Of a stretch of DNA of 45,826 bases, positions 33,538-41,647 are shown one piece after another (within the stretch, counting starts at the first letter, position 1; each line of letters starts with the position of its first letter). The stretch covers positions 1 to 45,826 of the forward strand of contig JAFSYV010000269.1 of NCBI GenBank assembly GCA_017443585.1, given 5' to 3'. Under the pieces are notes generated by a model. It was not told where the DNA came from, searched no databases, and saw only the letters and a program-made list of their open reading frames with translations. The DNA is from Lentisphaeria bacterium (lineage in GTDB: Bacteria; Verrucomicrobiota; Lentisphaeria; Victivallales; Victivallaceae). A program made the position numbers and the translations under genes.

Positions 33538-34955
33538 TAAGTTTCGTCTATTTCGGCCTCACGGCCGTCGTTTTCTGCGCATTGTTCGCGGTGCGGAAGC
33601 TGATCGGAGACCCCGGCCGGAAGAAACTCCTCGAAAAGCTGGTTTTGCTGGCATCGAGCTATGTCTTCCTGGGATATGCCGACGTCCGCTTCCTGCTCCT
33701 GCTGATGCTGCTGACGTTTTCCAGTTTTGCCTCGGCGAAGAAGAAGAAGTACGGCCTCGGCATATTCGCCGCATTGGCCATGCTGTTCTTCTTCAAGTAC
33801 TACAACTTTTTCGTCGAGTCGTTTTCCCCGCTGATCGGAACCGATCTCGTATTGAAAAACATCCTTCTTCCGCTGGGGATATCTTTCTACACCTTCAGTG
33901 CGGTCAGCTATATCATGGACGTCAGGAACGGCAAGACCGCCTGCCGGTCGCTGCTGGACCTCGGCGTCTACCTGGCGTTTTTCCCGAAACTTACTTCCGG
34001 TCCGATCCAGAAGAGCCGCAGTTTTTTCGAACAGCTCGATTCCGACCGCAAATTGGGCTGGCTCTCCATATCGGAAGGGATCCAGATATTCGTCTTCGGG
34101 CTGTTCAAAAAGATCGTCATAGCCGACCGGCTCGCAGTGTTCGTCGACCAAGTCTATGCGACGCCCGCCGTCTTCGGCAGTTTTACCGTGCTGCTGGCGG
34201 CGGCTGCGTATTCTCTGCAGATTTATTTCGACTTTTCCGGATATTCGGACATGGCGATCGGATCGGCCCGGATAATCGGATTCAAGTTGCCGAGAAACTT
34301 CAACCTGCCCTATGTCTCGCACAACGTCACGGAATTCTGGAAACGCTGGCACATAACTCTTTCCAGCTGCCTGCAGGAATACCTTTATTTCCCCCTGGGC
34401 GGCAGCCGAAAGGGGACGGCGCGGGCCTATTTCAATCTCATGCTGACCATGCTGCTCTGCGGATTGTGGCACGGCGCGGATTGGACCTACATTTTCTGGG
34501 GCGGATTGAACGGATTGGCTCTGGTCGTCCACAAGTTATGGGTGTCGGTCACGAAAAGTCCGGAAAAGGCACACTCCAAGTTGTCCGCATTCCTCTCGAT
34601 CTCGGCGACGTTTGTATTCGTGACCTGTTCATGGATCTTTTTCAGGGCGGGATCGTTTTCTAAGGCTCAAGAGATAATTTCCAGAATTCTCTCTTTCAAG
34701 CCCGGTTTGGAGCAGCCCTATCTCTGGTTCTGGTTCGCCGCGGCGGTGTTGCTGGCCGGGACCATTGCGGCGTACCGCAGGACTCCGGAGCCCGCAGAGC
34801 CCGTGAAAAAGCATAATTTCAGCAGGATCGACGGCTTCTATCCCGTTCTGGATTTGAGACGGTTCTGGAATCTGGTCATATTTCTGGTTTTCTGCGGGTT
34901 GATCTTGTGTCTGGCCCAGACCGGAGGATCGCCGTTCATATACGGCAAGTATTGA
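33528..34955 (+). CDS. MBOAT-family acyltransferase (AlgI-like)
   Basis: 475 residues, start inside the end of the SGNH-like gene. About ten to twelve membrane helices. Core motifs are L-G-I-S-F-Y-T-F-S-A-V-S-Y, F-F-P-K-L-T-S-G-P-I, F-D-F-S-G-Y-S-D-M-A-I-G, F-W-K-R-W-H-I-T-L-S-S and the catalytic G-L-W-H-G-A-D-W-T-Y-I-F-W-G with His315. It would pass acyl groups (usually acetyl) across the membrane for transfer to the polymer by its partner. It is the last gene before a promoter, so the EPS transcript may end here. Confidence 0.92.
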   Translation: MPLISFVYFGLTAVVFCALFAVRKLIGDPGRKKLLEKLVLLASSYVFLGYADVRFLLLLMLLTFSSFASAKKKKYGLGIFAALAMLFFFKYYNFFVESFSPLIGTDLVLKNILLPLGISFYTFSAVSYIMDVRNGKTACRSLLDLGVYLAFFPKLTSGPIQKSRSFFEQLDSDRKLGWLSISEGIQIFVFGLFKKIVIADRLAVFVDQVYATPAVFGSFTVLLAAAAYSLQIYFDFSGYSDMAIGSARIIGFKLPRNFNLPYVSHNVTEFWKRWHITLSSCLQEYLYFPLGGSRKGTARAYFNLMLTMLLCGLWHGADWTYIFWGGLNGLALVVHKLWVSVTKSPEKAHSKLSAFLSISATFVFVTCSWIFFRAGSFSKAQEIISRILSFKPGLEQPYLWFWFAAAVLLAGTIAAYRRTPEPAEPVKKHNFSRIDGFYPVLDLRRFWNLVIFLVFCGLILCLAQTGGSPFIYGKY

Positions 34956-34966
34956 TTTTTCAGGAC

Positions 34967-34995
34967 TTGCAATCCAACGGGTCCGAATGTATATT
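34967..34995 (+). promoter_or_regulatory. sigma70-type promoter for the epimerase pair
   Basis: TTGCAA (34967-34972), 17-base spacer, TATATT (34990-34995) continuing AAG. It has the same -35 and -10 as the minus-strand promoter at 4641-4669. The leader to the next gene is about 95 bases. Confidence 0.72.
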
Positions 34996-35098
34996 AAGCA
35001 GGGGCATTTCGAGCCTTTTGTCTGATTGAGTAACAGTCCTGCCGTGAGGCCGGACGCATCATGAAGTCTGTTCACATTTCACATTGGGAGTTGATATT

Positions 35099-36088
35099 AT
35101 GGAGTTCATTCATGACGTCAAAGTGCTGGTGACCGGCGGGGCCGGATTCATCGGTTCCAATCTTACGGACGCCCTGCTGGCGCTGGGCAACGACGTGACG
35201 GTATTGGACAATTTTTCTACCGGCAAAAGGGAGAACCTGGCCCATCTGGCCGGGAATCCCGCCTTCACCCTGATCGAAGGCGACATCCGCGACATGGAAA
35301 CCTGCCGTCGGGCGGTCGCCGGAAAGGACTTCGTCTTCCACGAGGCCGCACTGGGGAGCGTCCCCCGCTCCATCAAGGACCCGATGACCAGCACCGCAGT
35401 GAACATCCTGGGCTTCGTGAACATGCTCTACGCCTCTCAGGAAGCGGGGATCAAGCGCTTCGTCTACGCCGCCAGCTCCTCCACTTACGGCGACAGCAAG
35501 GCGCTGCCCAAGGTCGAGGACCGTATCGGCAAGCCCCTTTCCCCCTACGCCATCACGAAGTACGTCAACGAGCTCTACGCCGGGAATTTCCACGATCTCT
35601 ACGGCATCGACACCATCGGTCTGCGCTACTTCAACGTCTTCGGCCGCCGTCAGGATCCCTTTGGCGCCTACGCGGCCGTAATCCCTAAATTCGTCATCGC
35701 TCTGCTGAAACACGAAGCCCCGGTCATCAACGGCGACGGTTCGTACAGCCGGGATTTCACTTACGTGGACAATGTCATCCAGGCCAATCTGAGGGCGATG
35801 AGCGTTCAGGATCCCGCGGCGCTGAATCAGGTCTACAACGTGGCCTTCGGCGAGCGGACCACCTTGAACGAACTCTACTCGGCGCTGCGGACCAATCTGG
35901 CGCAGTTCGATCCTGCCATCGCCGCCATCGAACCCAAGTACGGCCCCAACCGCGCGGGGGACATCCCCCACAGCCTGGCCAGCATCGACAAGGCGAAGAA
36001 TCTTCTCGGCTACGCCCCCGAATTCAGCGCGAGCGCCGGCTTGAAGCAGGCGGCCGAATGGTACTTCAAGAACCTCGGTGACAGGTGA
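35099..36088 (+). CDS. UDP-GlcNAc 4-epimerase-like SDR (WbpP/VipB type)
   Basis: 329 residues from ATG 35099 with GGGAG eight bases upstream; a TTG at 35084 overlaps that site and is less likely. Motifs: V-T-G-G-A-G-F-I-G-S-N, F-V-Y-A-A-S-S-S-T-Y-G and S-P-Y-A-I-T-K-Y-V-N-E (Tyr-x3-Lys), then R-Y-F-N-V-F-G-R-R-Q-D-P. The A-A-L-G-S-V-P-R-S segment is typical of WbpP/TviC epimerases acting on UDP-HexNAc or its uronate. It would interconvert UDP-GlcNAc and UDP-GalNAc to feed the EPS glycosyltransferases. Confidence 0.88.
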   Translation: MEFIHDVKVLVTGGAGFIGSNLTDALLALGNDVTVLDNFSTGKRENLAHLAGNPAFTLIEGDIRDMETCRRAVAGKDFVFHEAALGSVPRSIKDPMTSTAVNILGFVNMLYASQEAGIKRFVYAASSSTYGDSKALPKVEDRIGKPLSPYAITKYVNELYAGNFHDLYGIDTIGLRYFNVFGRRQDPFGAYAAVIPKFVIALLKHEAPVINGDGSYSRDFTYVDNVIQANLRAMSVQDPAALNQVYNVAFGERTTLNELYSALRTNLAQFDPAIAAIEPKYGPNRAGDIPHSLASIDKAKNLLGYAPEFSASAGLKQAAEWYFKNLGDR

Positions 36089-36168
36089 TCCAGGTCCTTT
36101 TCCGCACCCGACCGGCGCGGAGCCGGGACGTGCAGTAATTATTTTTTGAAACAGGAGTTTTTCGTTCC

Positions 36169-37227
36169 ATGCCCAAGGTTCTTTTGACCGGCAGCGCCGG
36201 ATTCATCGGTTATCATGTTTTCAAACGGCTTCAGAAGGAAGGGGTCGATGTCCTCGGCGTCGACAATCTCAACAACTACTACGACGTCAATCTGAAACTG
36301 GGCCGCCTGAAGGACTGCGGCTTCGATCTGGAAGGCATCGCCTACGGCCGCGTCGTGAACTCCCCGCAGGGCGGGCGCTTTCTGCAGCTGAACCTCGAGG
36401 AGAGAGCCGGCTCGGCGGCCCTCTTTCAGAAGGAGCCCTTCGATCTGGTCTGTCACCTCGCCGCCCAGCCGGGGGTCCGCTACAGTCTTGAAAATCCCCA
36501 TGCTTACATCGACAGCAACATCGTCGCCTTTCTGAACATCCTCGAAGGCTGCCGCCACAGCAAGGTGAGCCATCTGGTGTATGCTTCGAGTTCCAGCGTC
36601 TACGGTCTGAACTCCAAGATCCCCTTCACCGTCGAGGACTCGGTGGATCACCCGGTGAGCCTCTACGCCGCCACCAAGAAGAGCAACGAGCTGATGGCCC
36701 ACTGCTACAGCTACCTCTACGACCTGCCCGTCACGGGGCTGCGCTTCTTCACCGTCTACGGTCCCTGGGGACGTCCGGACATGGCGCTTTTCAAGTTCAC
36801 CAAGGCGATCCTCGCCAACAAGCCGCTCCCCGTCTTCAACCACGGCGAGCTGGAACGGGATTTTACCTACGTGGACGACATCGTGGAAGGGATCACGCGG
36901 ATCCTCTTCGGCCCCACGCCCCAGGGCGATCCCGACTGGCTGCAGAATCCCGCCACGGCGAGGTCGCTCAAGCCCTATCACATCTACAACATCGGCAACG
37001 GACACCCGGTCAAACTGCTGGACTTCATCAGCGCCATCGAAAAGGCCGTGGGGAAGAAGGCGGTCATCGACTCCATGCCCATGCAGCCGGGAGATGTCTA
37101 CCGGACCTGGGCCGACACCGCGGCGCTGCAGCGGGATTATCATTTCCACCCCCAGACGCCCATCGAGGAGGGCGTCAAGCGTTTCGTCGAATGGTACATC
37201 GACTATTACCGTCCGGAATCCGTTTGA
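36169..37227 (+). CDS. UDP-glucuronate 4-epimerase-like SDR
   Basis: 352 residues; AGGAG lies 11 bases before ATG 36169. Motifs: L-T-G-S-A-G-F-I-G-Y-H-V, D-N-L-N-N-Y-Y-D-V-N-L-K, L-A-A-Q-P-G-V-R-Y-S-L, Y-A-S-S-S-S-V-Y-G and S-L-Y-A-A-T-K-K (Tyr-x3-Lys), then Y-G-P-W-G-R-P-D-M-A. The N-N-Y-Y-D and Q-A-G/Q-P-G-V-R-Y signatures fit bacterial UDP-GlcA 4-epimerases, which make UDP-GalA. It follows the other epimerase by 80 bases with a weak GC hairpin between (36112-36126, no T-run), so both are probably transcribed together. Confidence 0.88.
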   Translation: MPKVLLTGSAGFIGYHVFKRLQKEGVDVLGVDNLNNYYDVNLKLGRLKDCGFDLEGIAYGRVVNSPQGGRFLQLNLEERAGSAALFQKEPFDLVCHLAAQPGVRYSLENPHAYIDSNIVAFLNILEGCRHSKVSHLVYASSSSVYGLNSKIPFTVEDSVDHPVSLYAATKKSNELMAHCYSYLYDLPVTGLRFFTVYGPWGRPDMALFKFTKAILANKPLPVFNHGELERDFTYVDDIVEGITRILFGPTPQGDPDWLQNPATARSLKPYHIYNIGNGHPVKLLDFISAIEKAVGKKAVIDSMPMQPGDVYRTWADTAALQRDYHFHPQTPIEEGVKRFVEWYIDYYRPESV

Positions 37228-37277
37228 AGCGGCGAAAGCTCCGGCAAGGAAACTCCAGTGAACGGAAAGGAAAAACC

Positions 37278-38504
37278 ATGAAAGCGATTTTTGCCGCCGC
37301 GCTTGCCGCGGTCCTTTTCGCCCCCGGTCTGCGGGCTGCGGAAGATCCCCTCTACGACCGGGATCCCCACGAATGCACCAGCTGGATCGTCATGCCCGAT
37401 CTGACGGGCGGCAAGTACATGTTCCTCCACAAGAACCGGGACACCAAAAGCCACAAGATCCAGCTTTACAAGGCCAAACCCGAGGGCAAGAACGCCTGGA
37501 TCTCCCTCAGCGACCGGGGCGGCGGCAACAACGCCTTCGCGGGGCTGAACGCCAGGGGACTGGCCGCCGCCATGAACAGCGGCGACAAGACCGATTTCTA
37601 CAGCCGCAACAAGGAGGGCTCCTTCACGCCGGAGATCTGCAAGTACACGCTGGAAAACTGCTCGACTGCCGAACAGGCGGTGGCTTTCATCCGGGACCAT
37701 GTGAAGCGGGGCGACTACCGCCACGCCAGGAGCGGCTCCATCTGGTTCGTCGCCGACGCGAAAAAGGCCTTCATCATCGAGCACGACGCGAAGCATTTCG
37801 CCGCCCACGAAGTCAGGGAACATTTCGCCATCCGGGCCAACGCCTGGCATTACCCCGAAATGCTCATCTACTCCCAGAAGGACCAGAAGGGGCTCATCGG
37901 CAATCACCGGCGGGAGTTCGCCGTGAGATCGCTCCTTTTCGCCGACGGCACCAAGTACGGCGAACCGGTGACGCAGGAAAAGATCGCCGCGGCCTCGCGG
38001 ATCAACGCCTACCCGGACGAACCCCAGTGCTATCCCCTCTGCGGCAGCCGCACCAACTCCGGGAGCACGCTCAGGATCGACTGCGAATTTCCCGAAGCGC
38101 TGAGCACCTTGTTCGCCGCCTGCGGCCCGCCGCGCCACACGGCTTATCTGCCCGTGCCCTTCCTGCTGGATGAGTTCCCGCAGGAGCTGGCCGAGGGCGC
38201 CTTCTGCGACACGGTGTTCGCCCGTGCCGAGGAAAAACGGGAACTGCTCCCGCCGGAAAAACTGGCGGAATTCGAACGCACCCTGCGCTGGCGGCACGAG
38301 GAGGCCGTCGAAAAGGGCCGGAAGATCCTGAAGGCGGGCGGGGCCGTCGCCGAAGTGAAGAAACTCCTCGCCGAGGCCTTCCGGCAAAACTGGGAAGAGC
38401 TCAGGAAACTTTCCGCCGAGTGCGACGCCAAGGCGGCCGCGGCCAAGCCCGCCGCCAAGCCCGCCGCGCCCGCTCCGGCTCCCGCCCCGGCGAAGACCAA
38501 GTAA
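37278..38504 (+). CDS. exported Ntn-hydrolase, C45/C69-like
   Basis: 408 residues from ATG 37278 (GGAAAGG upstream); the frame is open upstream but overlaps the epimerase gene. A signal peptide ends near A-A-E-D (about residue 21), leaving a short propeptide before E-C-T-S-W-I-V. Cys33 sits where Ntn-hydrolases place the self-processed nucleophile, and N-R-D-T follows about 20 residues later as in linear-amide C-N hydrolases and C69/C45 peptidases. N-A-R-G-L-A-A-A-M-N-S-G is the usual second motif. The C-terminal 90 residues are charged helix plus an Ala/Pro/Lys-rich tail. It likely cleaves a peptide or acyl amide in the periplasm or outside. The substrate is unknown. Confidence 0.72.
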   Translation: MKAIFAAALAAVLFAPGLRAAEDPLYDRDPHECTSWIVMPDLTGGKYMFLHKNRDTKSHKIQLYKAKPEGKNAWISLSDRGGGNNAFAGLNARGLAAAMNSGDKTDFYSRNKEGSFTPEICKYTLENCSTAEQAVAFIRDHVKRGDYRHARSGSIWFVADAKKAFIIEHDAKHFAAHEVREHFAIRANAWHYPEMLIYSQKDQKGLIGNHRREFAVRSLLFADGTKYGEPVTQEKIAAASRINAYPDEPQCYPLCGSRTNSGSTLRIDCEFPEALSTLFAACGPPRHTAYLPVPFLLDEFPQELAEGAFCDTVFARAEEKRELLPPEKLAEFERTLRWRHEEAVEKGRKILKAGGAVAEVKKLLAEAFRQNWEELRKLSAECDAKAAAAKPAAKPAAPAPAPAPAKTK

Positions 38505-38519
38505 GCGTCTCTTCCTCCC

Positions 38520-38547
38520 TTGAAAAATCCCGCTTCCGTGCTATATT
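38520..38547 (+). promoter_or_regulatory. sigma70-type promoter nested in a terminator
   Basis: TTGAAA (38520-38525), 16-base spacer, TATATT (38542-38547) followed by AAG. The -10 lies in the loop of the inverted repeat at 38523-38569. It would drive the small membrane protein and hydF. Confidence 0.65.
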
Positions 38548-38570
38548 AAGTGCCGGACGCGGGATTTTTT
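38523..38570 (+). terminator. intrinsic terminator after the Ntn-hydrolase gene
   Basis: AAAAATCCCGC (38523-38533) and GCGGGATTTTT (38559-38569) are perfect complements, 25 bases apart, with a final T-run to 38570. A transcript from upstream can form the hairpin. A transcript starting near 38554 lacks the 5' arm and escapes it. Confidence 0.65.
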
Positions 38571-38596
38571 GTGCGCGTGCCGCAAGGAGTTCGAAG

Positions 38597-39079
38597 TTGG
38601 ACGATTTCACAAAACAGTTCACCGCCTCGCAGGTCCGGGGGGCGGTCATCGGCTGCGCCGTGTGCGGCCCCCTCATCTCGCTCCTCACCAATTTGCGCTG
38701 CCGGGCGCTGCCGCTTGCCAACGCCATCGTCGACGGGGCCCTCACGGCCCTCTGCATCGCCGTCATCGTGGCGTGGGGCTCGGAGTTCGTCTTCCGGACC
38801 GGCTGCCGGAAAAATCCCTGGTTCAAGCTGGAAGATCATCCTCTGGGCGACGAGGGGAAGCTCCTCCCCTTCCTGCCCCGGCAGTCCGCGCTGCTGGGAG
38901 CGGTCTTCGGCGTCGCCGGAGCCGCGCTCTGGACCCTTCTCCTCTATTTCGTCTTCACCCTCCTCGCCCGCGAGCTCTTCCCCTTCTGGCTTTTTCTCCT
39001 GCTCAAGATCGTCTTCTGCGGGGCTCTCGGCGGGTGCACGGCCCGCTTCGCGGCCCTGAACAACTTCCGTTACCGCTGA
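38597..39079 (+). CDS. small four-helix membrane protein of unknown function
   Basis: 160 residues from TTG 38597; AAGGAG seven bases upstream decides this start. Hydrophobic stretches are at about residues 13-30, 42-60, 95-118 and 122-142. A Cys-containing polar loop lies between helices 2 and 3 (F-R-T-G-C-R-K-N-P-W-F), and the C-terminus is short and basic (N-N-F-R-Y-R). I recognise no family. It is 16 bases upstream of hydF and shares its promoter. A link to hydrogen metabolism is only suggested by that position. Confidence 0.65.
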   Translation: MDDFTKQFTASQVRGAVIGCAVCGPLISLLTNLRCRALPLANAIVDGALTALCIAVIVAWGSEFVFRTGCRKNPWFKLEDHPLGDEGKLLPFLPRQSALLGAVFGVAGAALWTLLLYFVFTLLARELFPFWLFLLLKIVFCGALGGCTARFAALNNFRYR

Positions 39080-39095
39080 AAAGGAATTTTTCATC

Positions 39096-40328
39096 ATGAA
39101 CGACACCACGCCCAAATCCATGCGGCTGCACATCGCCCTGGCAGGGAGAGTCAACTCCGGCAAATCCACCCTGCTCAACAAACTCGCCGGGCAGGATATT
39201 TCCATCACCTCCCCCCTCCCCGGCACCACCACCGACGTGGTGGAAAAGCCCATGGAACTGCGCCCCCTGGGGCCGGTGCTCTTTCTCGACACGGCGGGGC
39301 TGGCGGACGACTCCGAACTGGGCTCCGCCCGCATCGCCAGAAGCATCAAAGCGCTGGACCGGGCCGACGTGCTGCTCCTCATCCTTTCCGCCGATCTCTG
39401 GGGCGAAACGGAGGAAAAACTCCTCGCCCTCGCCCAAGAGCGCAAGCTCCCCGTCATCCCGGTGATGAACAAGTGCGACGAAGTCCCGCCCGAAGAGAAG
39501 TTCCTTGCATTTCTGAAAGAAAAATGCGGGGCGGAAGTCATAGCTTTCAGCGCGCTGCGCGACTCGCGGGAAGAACTCCTCGCCCGGCTCAAGCCCGCCC
39601 TCATCGCCGCCGTGCCCGAGGAGTTCGTTTCCCCGCCCCCCATGGCGGGGGATCTGGTCGAACCCGGACAGACGGTGATCCTGATCGTTCCCATCGACAT
39701 CCAGGCCCCCAAGGGGCGGCTGATCCTGCCGCAGGTCCAGACGCTCCGGGAGCTCCTCGACGCCGACTGCACCGTCGTCGTCTGCAAGACCTCCGACTAT
39801 TCCAACGCCCTGAAAAATCTGAAAGAGCCCCCCGCCCTCGTCATCTGCGACTCGCAGGCGGTGGACATCATGGTCCGGGAGACGCCGCCGGAGATCCCCT
39901 GCACCACCTTTTCCATCCTCCTTTCCCGGATCAAGGGAGACATGGAGCTTTTCATCCGGGGCACGGAGGCCATCGACACCCTCAAGCCGGGGGACAAGGT
40001 CCTCATCGCCGAGGCCTGCACCCACCACGCGAGCGACGACGACATCGGGCGGGTCAAGATCCCCCGGCTGCTGGAAAAGACCGTCGGCGGCCCCCTGGAG
40101 TTCCAGGTCTGCGCGGGCCACGACTTCCCCGCGAACTTGCGCAGTTTCAAACTCATGCTCCACTGCGGCGGCTGCATGCTCAACCGCCGGGAGGTCCTGC
40201 GGAGGCTCCAGCTGGCGGCGGCGGCGGGAGTCCCGGTGGTCAATTACGGCATGGCCATCAGCCGCTGCCGGGGAGTGCTGGGAAGAGTCCTCGCCCCCTT
40301 CAGGCGGGGAGAAAAGGGAAATCTCTGA
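39096..40328 (+). CDS. hydF: [FeFe]-hydrogenase H-cluster maturation GTPase HydF
   Basis: 410 residues; AAGGAA upstream of ATG 39096. The GTPase domain (about 1-180) has G1 G-R-V-N-S-G-K-S-T, G3 D-T-A-G-L and G4 N-K-C-D. A dimerisation region follows. The C-terminal cluster domain has the HydF ligand set C-x-H...H-C-x-x-C: Cys308, His310, His356, Cys357 and Cys360 (E-A-C-T-H-H ... L-H-C-G-G-C-M). HydF is the scaffold that receives the 2Fe subcluster made by HydE and HydG and hands it to the hydrogenase. No hydE, hydG or hydrogenase gene is in this window. Its presence implies anaerobic H2 metabolism. Confidence 0.93.
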   Translation: MNDTTPKSMRLHIALAGRVNSGKSTLLNKLAGQDISITSPLPGTTTDVVEKPMELRPLGPVLFLDTAGLADDSELGSARIARSIKALDRADVLLLILSADLWGETEEKLLALAQERKLPVIPVMNKCDEVPPEEKFLAFLKEKCGAEVIAFSALRDSREELLARLKPALIAAVPEEFVSPPPMAGDLVEPGQTVILIVPIDIQAPKGRLILPQVQTLRELLDADCTVVVCKTSDYSNALKNLKEPPALVICDSQAVDIMVRETPPEIPCTTFSILLSRIKGDMELFIRGTEAIDTLKPGDKVLIAEACTHHASDDDIGRVKIPRLLEKTVGGPLEFQVCAGHDFPANLRSFKLMLHCGGCMLNRREVLRRLQLAAAAGVPVVNYGMAISRCRGVLGRVLAPFRRGEKGNL

Positions 40329-40357
40329 AAAAAAAGGCGAAATCCGGACAAAATCCC

Positions 40358-40385
40358 TTGCAATTTGCCTGCACTGTGATACATT
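40358..40385 (+). promoter_or_regulatory. sigma70-type promoter for the Gfo/Idh/MocA gene
   Basis: TTGCAA (40358-40363), 16-base spacer, TACATT (40380-40385) continuing AAA. The -35 is the same as in two other promoters here and the -10 differs by one base. The leader is about 60 bases. Confidence 0.6.
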
Positions 40386-40451
40386 AAATCCCGGACATCA
40401 TTTCCGGCGCGGGAGTCCCGCCCGGGCAACTCAATCCAACAGGAGTATATT

Positions 40452-41516
40452 ATGAGCAAGAAAGTGAGGATCGGCATCATCGGCGTCGGCACCATCGGTT
40501 CCGTCCATGCCAACAACTACGCCAACGTGCCCAACGCGGAAGTGGTCGCACTGTGCGACATCCTGCCCGACCGGCTGGCGGAAAAGGCCAAGCTGCACAA
40601 TGTAGCCAAGACCTACACCGACTTCAACGACCTGCTGGCCGATCCCAAGATCGACGCCGTCAGCGTCTGCGTGCCCAACCACATGCACGCGCCCATCGCC
40701 ATCGCGGCCCTGAAGGCCGGGAAGCATGTCATGCTCGAAAAGCCCATGACCCTTTCCGCCAAGCTGGGCAAGCAGATCCTCGACGCCCGTGACAAATCCG
40801 GCAAACTGCTCCAGATGGGGATGGTCTGGCGTCAGCGCTCCTCCGCTCAGCTGGTGAAGGAGGTCATCGACAACGGCCGTCTGGGCAACATCTACCAGAT
40901 CCGCGTCAAACTGATCCGCCGCCGGGGCATTCCCGGTCTGGGCGGCTGGTTCACCACCAAGGCCATGTCCGGCGGCGGCGGACTCATCGACATCGCGGTC
41001 CATTTCCTCGACCTGGTGATGTGGCTTTCCGGCAAATGGAATCCCACCAAGGTCAGCGCCAAGACCTACTCCAAGTTCGGTTCTCCCATCAAGGATTACC
41101 ACTACGTGAGCATGTGGGCCGGCCCGCCGAAACCCAACGGCACCTTCGACGTGGACGACTACGCGGTGGGCATGGTCCGTTTCGGCAGTGAGACGACCCT
41201 TTCCTTCGAAGTGGCCTGGGCCTGCAATGCGCAGGACGAGTCCTACGTGGAACTGCTGGGCGACAAGGGCGGCATCAAGCTGGACGTGGATTCCGATCCC
41301 ATTCTGCGGACCGAGATCGACAACCGCATCGCCGACGTGACCTTGCAGTACGACAAGAAGGAAAACGGCTTCACCATCGAGCTGCAGAAGTTCTGCGACG
41401 CCATCCAGGGCAAGGGCAAGATCCCCGCGACCGGCGAACAGGGCGTGGTCGCCATGAAGCTGCTGGACGCCATCTACAAGTCCAGCGAACTCGACAAGGA
41501 AGTCGACATCAAGTAA
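40452..41516 (+). CDS. Gfo/Idh/MocA-family oxidoreductase
   Basis: 354 residues; AGGAG lies upstream of ATG 40452. The N-terminal NAD(P)-binding domain has I-G-V-G-T-I-G-S-V-H and, near residue 97, the family's E-K-P-M motif. The C-terminal domain has a G-G-L-I-D-I-A-V-H-F-L-D segment, the usual D-x-x-x-H of this family. These enzymes oxidise or reduce sugars, inositols or aminosugar nucleotides. It is monocistronic (own promoter and terminator) and not obviously tied to the EPS locus. The codon pattern is strongly biased, which may suggest high expression. The substrate cannot be predicted. Confidence 0.88.
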   Translation: MSKKVRIGIIGVGTIGSVHANNYANVPNAEVVALCDILPDRLAEKAKLHNVAKTYTDFNDLLADPKIDAVSVCVPNHMHAPIAIAALKAGKHVMLEKPMTLSAKLGKQILDARDKSGKLLQMGMVWRQRSSAQLVKEVIDNGRLGNIYQIRVKLIRRRGIPGLGGWFTTKAMSGGGGLIDIAVHFLDLVMWLSGKWNPTKVSAKTYSKFGSPIKDYHYVSMWAGPPKPNGTFDVDDYAVGMVRFGSETTLSFEVAWACNAQDESYVELLGDKGGIKLDVDSDPILRTEIDNRIADVTLQYDKKENGFTIELQKFCDAIQGKGKIPATGEQGVVAMKLLDAIYKSSELDKEVDIK

Positions 41517-41524
41517 CTTTCTTC

Positions 41525-41567
41525 AAAGGCCGTATCCCCCCTCTCTCGGGTTGGATACGGCCTTTTT
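41525..41567 (+). terminator. intrinsic terminator
   Basis: AAAGGCCGTATCC (41525-41537) and GGATACGGCCTTT (41553-41565) form a perfect 13-bp stem, with T continuing to 41567. It is the clearest terminator in the window. Confidence 0.9.
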
Positions 41568-41647
41568 ATGCCCTCCAAACAAGGCGGCTCAAGACTCCTG
41601 CCCCCGACAAATCAAACACCGTTGGGTAAAATTGAAAGGAACAAGTG

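Noticed and set aside
36112-36126. CCGGC/GCCGG hairpin between the two epimerase genes
   Set aside because: Short stem with the T-run 15 bases away. Too weak to call a terminator.
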